A stretch of DNA of 18,593 nt, from positions 1,392,053-1,410,645 of the forward strand of contig KE356562.1 of assembly GCA_000416005.1 (NCBI GenBank), given 5' to 3'. The translations under genes and the position numbers were made by a program. Under the pieces are notes generated by a model, which saw only the letters and a list, made by a program, of their open reading frames with translations, searched no databases and had not been told where the DNA came from. This DNA comes from Haloquadratum sp. J07HQX50. GTDB lineage: Archaea; Halobacteriota; Halobacteria; Halobacteriales; Haloferacaceae. Below are positions 6,759 to 14,153 of this stretch, piece after piece (position 1 is the first letter of the stretch; each line of letters starts with the position of its first letter).

Positions 6759-8063
6759 CTACATACAGAGATTCCGTCCGGCGATTGGTGTATAGCTGTC
6801 ATTCTCGTATACAACGTTCCCGCGAAGCAATGTTCGAGTCGGGAATACACCTTTAGCACCCTCAAATGGTGTCCATCCACAGGTAGTCTCGAGTTCTGTA
6901 GCAGTGATAGTCTGTACAGCGTCTGGATTCACAAAAACGAGATCGGCATCATAGCCTTGGGCAATACGGCCCTTATTCTCGAAACCAAACAACTCAGCAA
7001 CGTTTGTTGCTGTCACTGCTTGGATTCGCTCATAACTGAGCCGGCCTTGCTCTGCCTTCGCCAGCAGCAGTGGCAGCATCGTTTCGACACCTGGCACACC
7101 GCTTGGTGCTGATCTGAGCGTTGTGTTTTTTTCCTCATGTGTGTGGGGAGCGTGGTCAGTCGCGACAATGTCTATCCGCCCGCTCAGAAGTCGTTCGAAG
7201 AGCGCTTCACGCTGCTCTTCAGATCGAAGTGGTGGATTCATGCGTCCGTACGTGCCCAGTTCTGCCGCATCGGCCTGTGAGAGCAGCAAATGATGTGGAG
7301 TAGCCTCACAGCTCACACCGGCAGCCACCGCTTGGTCAACAGCTTCTGGCGTGCTTACGTGTGCAATATGTAGTTGAGCCTCGCTTGCTGCTGCGAGGTC
7401 AATTGCGCGTTCAACTGCGCTAACCTCGGCATTGGCTGGGCGATATGCACTCCAATGATCAGCGCGAGCCCCCAGACCGATATCATCAGTTGCACGGTGT
7501 AGAGCTGTCGGATTGAACTGGTTCTCATCCTCTGCATGAACAGTTATGAGCGTTTCATTCGATGTAGCAACGTGTAGCGCAGATTCGAACATCGAGAGCT
7601 CAATCCCCATTTCACCCGTCGAGTCTGCAAGAAACACCTCTCCAAGTGCGCACATTGGGCGCTCAAACAGCGTCTCTGGATCCCATCTATGGGTTACTCC
7701 TCCATTGAGTCCATAGTCGACACCCGCGGCAGCAGCGTACGTCTGCTTCGCGTCGAACGCAGCTCCGGTCGTCGTTGGTGGGTCTGTATTCGGTTGATCG
7801 ATTACGGTTGTCACGCCCCCAGCGAGAGCGGCACGCGAGCCACTCTCCCACGTTTCTTTATGACCAGCGCCTGGCTGACGAAAATGAACGTGAGCATCTA
7901 TCCCACCAGGGAGTACCAGCTGGTGGTCGGCATCGATTGTATGCGTCGCCCTGTCTGGATCTGTATCTGTATCTGGATTTACTGCCGAGATCTGCCCACC
8001 TTCGATAAAAATATCTACCACCCGCTTATCAGCTAAGCGTGCATCTGTGATCAGAGTAGACAT
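6759..8063 (-). CDS. pyrC: Dihydroorotase
   Basis: A 434-residue amidohydrolase that closes carbamoyl-aspartate to dihydroorotate, the third step of pyrimidine synthesis. Visible motifs are the metal-binding 'HVHFRQPG' (58-65), 'KETWESGSRAALAGGVTT' with 'DQPNTDP' (substrate region), 'VHAED' (175-179), 'HIAHVST' (232-238), 'TPHHLLL' (255-261) and the catalytic 'ATDHAPH' (301-307). Length and order fit class I dihydroorotases. The position of the bridging ligand reads 'FLADSTGEMG', suggesting Asp rather than a carbamoylated Lys. I prefer the ATG at 8063 to an upstream TTG at 8078, because family similarity begins there. The nicotinamidase stop is 38 bp upstream on the same strand, so the two are probably co-transcribed, though the spacer is long enough for its own promoter. 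Confidence 0.95.
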   Translation of the reverse strand: MSTLITDARLADKRVVDIFIEGGQISAVNPDTDTDPDRATHTIDADHQLVLPGGIDAHVHFRQPGAGHKETWESGSRAALAGGVTTVIDQPNTDPPTTTGAAFDAKQTYAAAAGVDYGLNGGVTHRWDPETLFERPMCALGEVFLADSTGEMGIELSMFESALHVATSNETLITVHAEDENQFNPTALHRATDDIGLGARADHWSAYRPANAEVSAVERAIDLAAASEAQLHIAHVSTPEAVDQAVAAGVSCEATPHHLLLSQADAAELGTYGRMNPPLRSEEQREALFERLLSGRIDIVATDHAPHTHEEKNTTLRSAPSGVPGVETMLPLLLAKAEQGRLSYERIQAVTATNVAELFGFENKGRIAQGYDADLVFVNPDAVQTITATELETTCGWTPFEGAKGVFPTRTLLRGNVVYENDSYTPIAGRNLCM

Positions 8064-8101
8064 AGGAATATCACTCAATATGTTTACCTAAATACGACGA
8101 T

Positions 8102-8692
8102 TTAGTTGCGAGCCCTGAATTCAACCGCGTCTGTTTCAGTTACTTCACCAAAGAGCCAGCCCGCATGATCAAGAGCATACTCGTGGTGCCCCGACTCAAT
8201 CGCTCCGATCGCATCCGAAAGTAGCACTGGCTGGTAGTCACGTAGTCCCGCACTCCCAGCGGTGTGGAGCACGCAGACATTGGCGAGCGTCCCGCAGATC
8301 AGGAGGTCTTTGATTCCGTGTGCCTGCAACCATCCGTGTAACTCAGTCTGATAAAAAGCATCATACGTGTGTTTTTCGACGATATGGTCGTCTGGGTGCG
8401 GCTCAAGCTCTGCCACCAGCTCGCTTTCCCAGCTCTCTTCGACGACATGTTCGCCCCAGCGATCAAATTCATCGTAATAGTGTGCGCCTTCGAACTGCTC
8501 AGGGGGGTGAACATCACGTGTATACACTACTGGGATATCTGCGGCGTGAGCCCGCTCAGTGACCGATTTGATTGGCTCAATCACAGCCTCGCTCTTGGGT
8601 GCATACAAACTTCCATCGGGGTGACAGAACCCATTCTGCATGTCGATAACAACGATTGCTGTCCCGACGGAGTCAAACGTCAACTCAGACAT
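8102..8692 (-). CDS. pncA: Nicotinamidase (isochorismatase fold)
   Basis: A 196-residue cysteine hydrolase of the isochorismatase superfamily, most likely converting nicotinamide to nicotinate. The Asp-Lys-Cys triad is visible as D17 in 'VVIDMQNGF', K107 in 'VEKHTYDAF' and C140 in 'CGTLANVC', with the family's cis-peptide region before the Cys. 'TRDVHPP' (D60, H62) plus H71 give the Asp-His-His metal site that distinguishes nicotinamidases from many other members. I start at the ATG at 8692; nine upstream codons lack similarity. Nicotinate phosphoribosyltransferase, the next enzyme of NAD salvage, lies 1.6 kb away on the other strand, which supports the assignment. It probably heads an operon with dihydroorotase. 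Confidence 0.88.
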   Translation of the reverse strand: MSELTFDSVGTAIVVIDMQNGFCHPDGSLYAPKSEAVIEPIKSVTERAHAADIPVVYTRDVHPPEQFEGAHYYDEFDRWGEHVVEESWESELVAELEPHPDDHIVEKHTYDAFYQTELHGWLQAHGIKDLLICGTLANVCVLHTAGSAGLRDYQPVLLSDAIGAIESGHHEYALDHAGWLFGEVTETDAVEFRARN

Positions 8693-8769
8693 AGTTGATG
8701 AATGTAGGTGTATGGCCAAAACGCCGGCGGAAAGCTACTTGAACGTACATACGTAAGTTATTATACAGA

Positions 8770-10215
8770 ATGTTTTCACGCCGCGCGGCGGGTGGGCTCG
8801 TGCTCGCATTACTGATGATCTCTGCTGGTTGCGCGAGTTCGATAACATCATCAACTCCAACGACTGAATCAAATCAATCTGTCGGACAACCGGATGATGT
8901 TGCGACACCTGGGCCCTCATTTGAGGACCCATCGGCAGACGTACTTGGATGGGAAGGTGGGTACTGGTACAATGAGAGTGTCGATATAGATCAGTCAGAT
9001 GGACTCTCAGATGAAGAACTCAATGCATACGTCGCGCGGTCGCAGGCACGCGTAGAGTATCTCCGACAGAAGGAGTTTCTCAATCCGGTCGATGTATCGG
9101 TCATCTCACGCTCGGAGTACACCAGTTCAGATAACAACAGAGGCTCAACACAGTACACCAAGTGGAATAATCAAGTCTGGGAAGCACTGTTCATTATTGG
9201 TGAATCACGAAGTACTCAAGAAGCTCTCGAAGCAACACGTGGGGCTTCTGTTGCCGGCTTTTATGACCCCGCAAGTGATGAAATCAAAATCATTACTGAC
9301 ACGCCAGAAAACCCTGTCATCAGTAATCGAACACTCGTACATGAGCTTGTTCATGCCGTTCAGGATCAACATTACAACTTGAGTAGTGACCGATTTACCG
9401 CAGACACACAAGACGGGCAACTTGCCACTGATGGACTCGTTGAGGGTGATGCGCGGTTCGTCGAGAAGTCGTATGTAGAGCAGTGTCAGAATGAGTGGTC
9501 CTGCGTTGCGACACCCTCTCAGTCAGATGAGTCCTCAGGGGAAACCCCAGATCTTAATTATGGACTATTCTTGACAATGTATCAACCATACTCAGATGGA
9601 CCAAGCTATATCGCTCAATTACGCGAGCAGGGAGGACCCGGTAGTGTCGATAATAGATTTGTCGATCCACCAACAGCATCGAAAAGTATCATTCACAACG
9701 AAGAATACACTTCTCCATCATTGTCGGTCCCTGACCGATCTTCAGCAGAATGGAGTCGGTTTGATTCAATTGGTGATGGTGGCTCCGACAGCGTTGGCGA
9801 GGCTTCTATCTATATGATGTTCTGGTATCAATCGCGTCAGCAGTCAACGGATATTGTTGATCCAGCCGCATTCTCACAGCCACAAAATAACTATGATACG
9901 TACGATTATTCCGCATCTCCCTCAGATGGATGGGCAAATGATAAGCTGTATCCATATCGCACAACTGAAAGTGGAGAGACACAATATGGATATGTCTGGC
10001 GGATCTCATGGGAAAGTTCCAGCGAAGCACAGGAATTTGTAACAGCATATCGAGAGATGTTGTCTGCACAGGAAGCGGTCACACAAGGGTCTAACACATA
10101 CGTCATCGAGGAGGGTGGCTTCGCAGACGCGTTTCGGATCGAACGGTCCGGGTCGCAGGTAACAATCATAAACGGACCGACACCGCGCAGTCTCGATGAC
10201 ATTCACTCGTCGTAA
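8770..10215 (+). CDS. HExxH lipoprotein (Hvo_1808-like surface protein)
   Basis: A 481-residue secreted protein. Two Arg (residues 4-5), a hydrophobic stretch (9-18) and a lipobox 'ISAGC' with Cys21 mark a lipoprotein; a short Ser/Thr-rich linker follows. 'LVHELVHAVQDQHY' places a zinc-binding HExxH at 191-195, and 'DGLVEGDARFVE' about 30 residues later supplies a candidate third ligand (Glu225), the gluzincin arrangement. It may be a metalloprotease anchored outside the cell. I believe it belongs to the haloarchaeal group named after Hvo_1808; its substrate is unknown. A Cys pair (near 239 and 245) may form a disulfide. It sits between the two NAD-salvage genes, 78 bp from the divergent nicotinamidase start, but nothing links it to that pathway. 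Confidence 0.87.
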   Translation: MFSRRAAGGLVLALLMISAGCASSITSSTPTTESNQSVGQPDDVATPGPSFEDPSADVLGWEGGYWYNESVDIDQSDGLSDEELNAYVARSQARVEYLRQKEFLNPVDVSVISRSEYTSSDNNRGSTQYTKWNNQVWEALFIIGESRSTQEALEATRGASVAGFYDPASDEIKIITDTPENPVISNRTLVHELVHAVQDQHYNLSSDRFTADTQDGQLATDGLVEGDARFVEKSYVEQCQNEWSCVATPSQSDESSGETPDLNYGLFLTMYQPYSDGPSYIAQLREQGGPGSVDNRFVDPPTASKSIIHNEEYTSPSLSVPDRSSAEWSRFDSIGDGGSDSVGEASIYMMFWYQSRQQSTDIVDPAAFSQPQNNYDTYDYSASPSDGWANDKLYPYRTTESGETQYGYVWRISWESSSEAQEFVTAYREMLSAQEAVTQGSNTYVIEEGGFADAFRIERSGSQVTIINGPTPRSLDDIHSS

Positions 10216-10262
10216 GCTAACTGAATAAACGACCTTTTCTCACTCCCGTTGTAGTGCTCAGT

Positions 10263-11408
10263 ATGGATTTCGACATCGTCACTCCAGATGCCATTACCGA
10301 TGGTCAAGCCACCGACGCATATTTTGAGCGGACGGAGACCACACTTAGGCATGCGGATCGCAATCCACAGGCGGTTGCCGAAATAACTGCGGATCAGTTT
10401 CCCTCGGGTGAGTTTGAACTCTTAGCCGGAATAAAAGATGCAGCGGCGCTATTATCTGACTTGGCAATTGATGTCGATGCTATCCCCGCGGGACGACTGT
10501 TCGACGGCGGCCCAGTTATGCGGCTTCGTGGTCCATATCTCGAATTTGCCCGGTACGAAACAGCTTTATTGGGATTTCTTTCACACGCTTCTGGGGTAGC
10601 AACCGCCGCCTTGGCAGCGCGTCGCGCGGCTCCAGATTCGGTCGTCCTCTCTTTCGGGGCGCGACATGTGCACCCATCAATCGCGGCGATGGTTGAGCGG
10701 AGCGCATTATTAGCTGGTCTTGATGGCTTCTCGCACGTTGCTGCAGGTGATGTGCTTAATCGGTCGGCCGGCGGGACAATGCCACATGCTTTGATGTTAT
10801 GTTTTGGACGAGGAGAACAGGAAGCTGCGTGGGAGGCGTTTGATACTGCTGTCCCAGAGTCAGTCCCGCGTGTTGCACTCTGTGATACGTATTCTGATGA
10901 AGTTGATGAGACAGTTCGTGCTGCTCTTGCGCTCGGCGATCGGCTTGACAGCGTGCGAATAGACACAACCCGTTCACGACGTGGGGACCTCAGCCACATT
11001 GTTCGAGAAATACGCTGGACGCTTGATTCACATGACCGCGACGATATTGATATTTTTGTATCTGGAGGACTGACCCCGGATGATCTGAAGTCCCTGGCGC
11101 ATATTGTTGATGGATTCGGCGTCGGTGGAGCAATTGCGAACGCTGACCCAGTTGATTTCGCACTCGATATCGTAAGTGTTGACGGCAAGGCAGTTGCCAA
11201 ACGTGGGAAACTCCCGGGAAAGAAAGCAGCCTATCGAGCCCAGGATGGGTCACATCTCGTCCAGTTAGCTGACGAATCGCCTCCGGAGAACGCAGAGCCA
11301 TTATTGAGTCCACTTATTCGTGATGGCGATATCGTCTCTTCATTCGATCTCGGTCTTGAGGCGGCGGCACAGCGAACTGTCGCCGACGTATCGCAGTGTC
11401 ACCTCTGA
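10263..11408 (+). CDS. pncB: Nicotinate phosphoribosyltransferase
   Basis: A 381-residue enzyme of the type II PRTase fold that joins nicotinate to PRPP, giving nicotinate mononucleotide for NAD synthesis. Supporting segments are 'TDAYFERTE' (17-25), 'LAGIKDAAALL' (54-64), 'RLFDGGPVMRLRGPYLEFARYETALLGFL' (78-106), 'SFGARHVHP' (130-138), 'GTMPHAL' (171-177) and a C-terminal 'IFVSGGLTPDDL' phosphate-binding strand-loop. The first Met at 10263 starts the conserved 'MDFDIV'; a GTG three codons upstream (10254) is possible. It follows the lipoprotein stop by 47 bp. Quinolinate phosphoribosyltransferase is the nearest relative, but the 'GARHVHP' region and the nearby nicotinamidase favour nicotinate as substrate. 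Confidence 0.93.
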   Translation: MDFDIVTPDAITDGQATDAYFERTETTLRHADRNPQAVAEITADQFPSGEFELLAGIKDAAALLSDLAIDVDAIPAGRLFDGGPVMRLRGPYLEFARYETALLGFLSHASGVATAALAARRAAPDSVVLSFGARHVHPSIAAMVERSALLAGLDGFSHVAAGDVLNRSAGGTMPHALMLCFGRGEQEAAWEAFDTAVPESVPRVALCDTYSDEVDETVRAALALGDRLDSVRIDTTRSRRGDLSHIVREIRWTLDSHDRDDIDIFVSGGLTPDDLKSLAHIVDGFGVGGAIANADPVDFALDIVSVDGKAVAKRGKLPGKKAAYRAQDGSHLVQLADESPPENAEPLLSPLIRDGDIVSSFDLGLEAAAQRTVADVSQCHL

Positions 11409-11681
11409 TCTGCAGACACCCCCTCAGATAGAAATTCAACGTGTCGTCATACTCAGATTAAGATGGCAGAGCGATACTAACTCATGATCTGTGCGCAAAA
11501 TCAGGAACTGAAACTTTCCGAGAAGCAGTGCTCTCTGGAATAAGCCGCCCATCGGTGTAGTGAACGACCACTGAAACGTTCAGTTGGCTGTTTGGAACTC
11601 TCTGTAGAGATGATGTTTGTGTTGATTTCTCCTCGTCACTTCGCTCGTCAAGAGTTACTTTCGAGCGAGGAGAGTAACCCT
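11409..11681. other. Convergent intergenic region with bulged hairpin
   Basis: 273 bp between the stops of the phosphoribosyltransferase (+) and the AMMECR1-domain gene (-). A bulged hairpin is visible: TCTCCT (11628-11633) pairs with AGGAGA (11668-11673), and CGCTCG (11642-11647) with CGAGCG (11662-11667). It may act as a two-way transcription end, but there is no clear T-run. No gene or recognisable IS domain was found in the rest. Confidence 0.5.
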
Positions 11682-12290
11682 CTACACATTCACTTCTTCA
11701 ACACTCCCCCCATCAGCACGCTCACGGAAGACTTGCCCGTCAAAGAGTGTGACATCAGTGGTATTATTTTGCCACGCGAGTGGTGATATTCCCGCCTTTC
11801 GACAAGCTAATGAGAGGAATTTCTCTTCGTGCCAGCCATTCTCAAGTGGAACTGTCGGATACAACCAACTTCGTCCGTCACCTGCCTGAATCGCTACTCC
11901 ATGTGACCCTAACGTGAGATCTGTGGCTGGGTCTTCAGTTGTGAACGTATCTCCAACGATACAGACCGATATTGTCAGATTTGAAAGTTCCGGTTGTTGT
12001 ATTTCAGAGCCGCAGGAATTTTTCGATGCTGCCTGTATCGTTGAATCAACGATTGCATGACCGAGTTGATCGCTTCCGTTGTACGTTCCAGCACACCCAC
12101 GCAAGCGCCCCCGACCACGAGTTGATTTAATACGGACTAACACGCCTGTTCGCGCATAAAATGAATCTCGCATGCTACCAGGTTGCTCGCGCTGACCGTG
12201 GAGCACGTACGACTTGAGCGACTCACGCGCAAGTTCGACAGCTCGAGCCCCATCATTATAACCAACATCAGCGGCCTGCACCTCAGACAT
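11682..12290 (-). CDS. AMMECR1-domain protein
   Basis: A 202-residue protein of the AMMECR1/TIGR00296 family, widespread in archaea and eukaryotes. The near-invariant 'LRGCAG' (63-68) is present, with 'LTISVCIVGD', 'GSHGVAIQAGDGRSWLYPTVPLENGWHEEKFL' and 'ACRKAGISPLAW' in the usual order. Biochemistry is not established; the conserved Cys hints at catalysis or nucleic-acid/RNA modification, and in several archaea and bacteria the gene neighbours MEMO or radical-SAM genes, which are not seen here. The ATG at 12290 starts the family similarity. Upstream on the same strand is only IS debris. It is convergent with the phosphoribosyltransferase. Confidence 0.92.
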   Translation of the reverse strand: MSEVQAADVGYNDGARAVELARESLKSYVLHGQREQPGSMRDSFYARTGVLVRIKSTRGRGRLRGCAGTYNGSDQLGHAIVDSTIQAASKNSCGSEIQQPELSNLTISVCIVGDTFTTEDPATDLTLGSHGVAIQAGDGRSWLYPTVPLENGWHEEKFLSLACRKAGISPLAWQNNTTDVTLFDGQVFRERADGGSVEEVNV

Positions 12291-12440
12291 AATCTATCAG
12301 ACACTCCGGCCTGACTTGAACGCTTCCCTTCATATACAGGATTAGTAGCATCTTTCCTGTGAAACTGTCTCTACACACCGCGGAGCAGGCCGAGTTGGGA
12401 TCGTTTGAAAATTTTCGATTCCGTGACAAGACGCGGAGCG

Positions 12441-12738
12441 TCTCAAACCACTTCAGTTGACCCCGAGAATGAAGGTCCGACGCTCCGGTGAACAAATTCT
12501 GTTCCGTTTGAGTGTCTATAATGTAGGTTCAATTGCTGTGAGTGCGAGCATCAAGACCGCGCTGACCGTGGTGCTGGTATCAGTGTCGCTCAAAAATGAT
12601 TGAGAGAGTGGGAAGACAGGTGCCTGCTCTCAACACATTCCCGCAGGTTCGGAAGTGAGAGTTGCGACGGCGGGGCCTGTGGACGGCCCGACCCTGGCCT
12701 CTGAGACCGTTCGAGGTAACCAGACTGATGATATCTGA
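12441..12738 (+). pseudogene. TnpB C-terminal remnant upstream of rnpB
   Basis: The frame from 12441 reads through stops to 'CCECEHQDRADRGAGISVAQK', the second half of the TnpB zinc ribbon and the RuvC-III Asp region. Shifting frame after a TGA gives 'VPALNTFPQVRK' and shifting again gives 'GPVDGPTLASETVRG', which I recognise as the long tail found on some haloarchaeal TnpB proteins. At least two in-frame stops (TGA 12489, TAA 12516) precede the ribbon, so this is a heavily decayed remnant. Its ribbon style (HQD..DRGA) differs from the fragment at 2313 (NADRNA), pointing to a separate insertion. It ends about 90 bp before the RNase P RNA promoter. Confidence 0.6.
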
Positions 12739-12828
12739 GGTGTGTCTGACTAATCCACGGGAAGATCAGGGTCGTACGGAAGACGAAGTCTCTCGAACTA
12801 GTTGAGCTTGTAGCGGTTCACCGAACAG

Positions 12829-12834
12829 TTTATA
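12829..12834 (+). promoter_or_regulatory. TATA box of the RNase P RNA gene
   Basis: TTTATA, centred about 24-26 bp upstream of the predicted 5' end of the RNA (near 12855). Spacing and sequence match an archaeal box A element. Confidence 0.6.
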
Positions 12835-12854
12835 CCGATAATCACTCCTATTAC

Positions 12855-13176
12855 GAGTGGCAGAGAGAGCTCGGCTCCCGTGGGCAGTGACCCAACGAGG
12901 AAAGTCCCCCCACCGTCCGGACAGGTGACCGAGTGCAAGCTCGGAGTCGGAGACGACTGGCTCTGAAACAGAAACGAGACCCCGCGACCCGACCGATGAA
13001 TCGTGCGAATTGACCCGCAAGGGAAGAGAGTTAACCCGACGAGGTGACGGTCGCGAACGGATGGAACGGTGAATCCTCACTGGTGCAAGTCCTCGCTACA
13101 AGGTAGTCTGGACAGAGCGCGGACGCTTAGCCGAATGCCGAGATGAACAGAAGGGGGCTTACTCCTCTCAGCCACT
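12855..13176 (+). ncRNA. rnpB: RNase P RNA
   Basis: The catalytic RNA that trims tRNA 5' leaders. Conserved region I 'GAGGAAAGTCC' (12897-12907), 'CGCTTAGCCGAATGCCGAG' in the CR-IV region (about 13124-13142) and CR-V 'ACAGAAGGGGGCTTAC' (about 13147-13162) are unmistakable. The 5' AGTGGCAGAGAG and 3' CTCTCAGCCACT can pair as helix P1, which sets the ends to within a few bases. CCCC after CR-I and GGGG before the 3' end can form P4. About 322 nt is a usual archaeal length. It is flanked by IS debris on the left and an unexplained structured stretch on the right. Its protein partners are not in the window. Confidence 0.95.
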
Positions 13177-13429
13177 TCCTTCCGAATAACAGTCATTGAC
13201 AATCTAAAGATTTCAGCGAGAGTTCCACGGGTCACCCGACTCGTGGTCGTTTACCAAGTATGTATCCACGAGGCTGCATCAGGCTTGAAACGACACATCA
13301 GAGGGGAGTCGGCCTTGCTATCGAGCGTGGTTTATGACGTGGAGTGTCGGCTCCGTCCTCTCGCTACTCATTAGCAGGGCTGACTACTTAACGAAGAGAA
13401 CTCCACGTCGAAAGTGTTGAAAAGCAGGT
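13177..13429 (+). other. Structured region downstream of rnpB, no gene recognised
   Basis: About 250 bp without a supported coding frame. Inverted repeats seen: CCACG (13228-13232) with CGTGG (13245-13249); GGAGTCG (13304-13310) with CGGCTCC (13348-13354, one G-U); and GACGTGGAGT (13336-13345) with ACTCCACGTC (13400-13409). The last is a perfect 10-bp match. It could be a 3' extension of the rnpB transcript, a separate RNA, or the untranslated part of a decayed IS whose right end follows. Confidence 0.4.
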
Positions 13430-13486
13430 TAAAGAGATTGAAGTCTCAAGGCTAAAACCCCGCCCTTCAGGGCGGGGAGGATGTCA
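13430..13486 (+). mobile_element. Solo IS200/IS605-type right end with GC hairpin
   Basis: GAAGTCTC (13440-13447) followed by a perfect 8-bp stem CCCCGCCC (13458-13465) / GGGCGGGG (13470-13477) with a TTCA loop, then AGGATGTC (13478-13485). I recognise this order as a common 3' end of haloarchaeal TnpB elements, where the hairpin closes the omega RNA. No TnpB frame precedes it closely. It could also serve as a terminator for whatever is transcribed from rnpB onward. Confidence 0.5.
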
Positions 13487-13559
13487 ACAATCCTCACATA
13501 ATTCAACCATCCAATACCGATGGCTCAACTCTCTTGACAGTACACCGTAATAATATCTT

Positions 13560-13886
13560 ATGGACGATGATTTCAAACCAAGGCGATGCTGCAAATTTAC
13601 TGCTGTCGCAATGAAAGAAGCACTGATCAAAAGGTTTGCTGGAAGTGATGCTGAGTATGAGACAGTTGCAAGACAGGCACGTGACTTGGGTGACGCTGAG
13701 AAAGTAAGCAAAGACCGAGGAGCTCAGCTCACTGTCGATGTAATTATCCGTAATCTACAGGACGCGCCAGATGAACTCAGTGTTGCTGAACGATGGAACT
13801 GGTGGCTGGGTGCGCTTGAAGTCGCATACGGTGGGTATGAGCGATTTCAGGTTCGCACAGTCCCACAAGGAGACTCACACAGCTAA
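13560..13886 (+). CDS. Small conserved-looking protein, function unknown
   Basis: A 108-residue acidic protein that I cannot assign to a named family. 'RRCCKFTAVAMKEALIKRFAG' begins the protein and 'ERWNWWLGALEVAYGGYERFQVRTV' ends it; the aromatic cluster and GGY motif look like a conserved core. Codon use and halophilic composition match neighbouring genes. The ATG at 13560 is the most upstream start, and A/T-rich sequence (TAATAATATC) lies within 15 bp of it, too close for a box A of a leaderless transcript; the internal Met at 13611 is therefore an alternative. No membrane segment or signal peptide. It stands alone between the IS end and a 267-bp spacer. Confidence 0.75.
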   Translation: MDDDFKPRRCCKFTAVAMKEALIKRFAGSDAEYETVARQARDLGDAEKVSKDRGAQLTVDVIIRNLQDAPDELSVAERWNWWLGALEVAYGGYERFQVRTVPQGDSHS

Positions 13887-14153
13887 CATTCCCCCAGGGA
13901 ACGGACATGTAATGTAGTCTTGATTTCTTTATGACACTCGCGGGGACAAACATGTATATTGCAATAGTATACAGCCGATTCTCACTCTACTCGCTCATCT
14001 CACCACGTTTCGCTTGCTGGCTGAGGCGGCTGAAGCGTTAAGAGTGAACGCTCTTTCTCAGCACCCGAGCTTCAGACGGCAGACCTGCATAAACAAGGAA
14101 GTGAGTGTATCTGGACAATCAACGAACACAAACAATCTGGGTACCTAATCCGT
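13887..14153 (+). other. Intergenic leader with nested hairpin
   Basis: 267 bp before the beta-CASP RNase gene. A nested hairpin is seen: outer GCTGAG (14020-14025) / CTCAGC (14057-14062) and inner AGCGTT (14034-14039) / AACGCT (14047-14052) with a 7-nt loop. TATATT near 13952 could be a box A for a transcript with a long leader. No coding frame is supported. Confidence 0.45.

Noticed and set aside
10394..11200. 268-codon open frame on the - strand
   Set aside because: It lies entirely opposite the phosphoribosyltransferase gene; its Ser/Arg/Ala-rich, basic composition is not haloarchaeal and no motif is seen.
12283..12495. 70-codon frame directly upstream of the AMMECR1-domain gene on the same strand
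   Set aside because: Composition is not acidic, no motif is seen, and it overlaps the decayed TnpB on the other strand.
12715..12755. C/D box small RNA suggested by TGATGA and CTGA words
   Set aside because: The boxes are only a few bases apart, leaving no guide segment of usual length.
12766..13080. 104-codon frame on the - strand
   Set aside because: It is antisense to RNase P RNA and very Arg/Ser rich.
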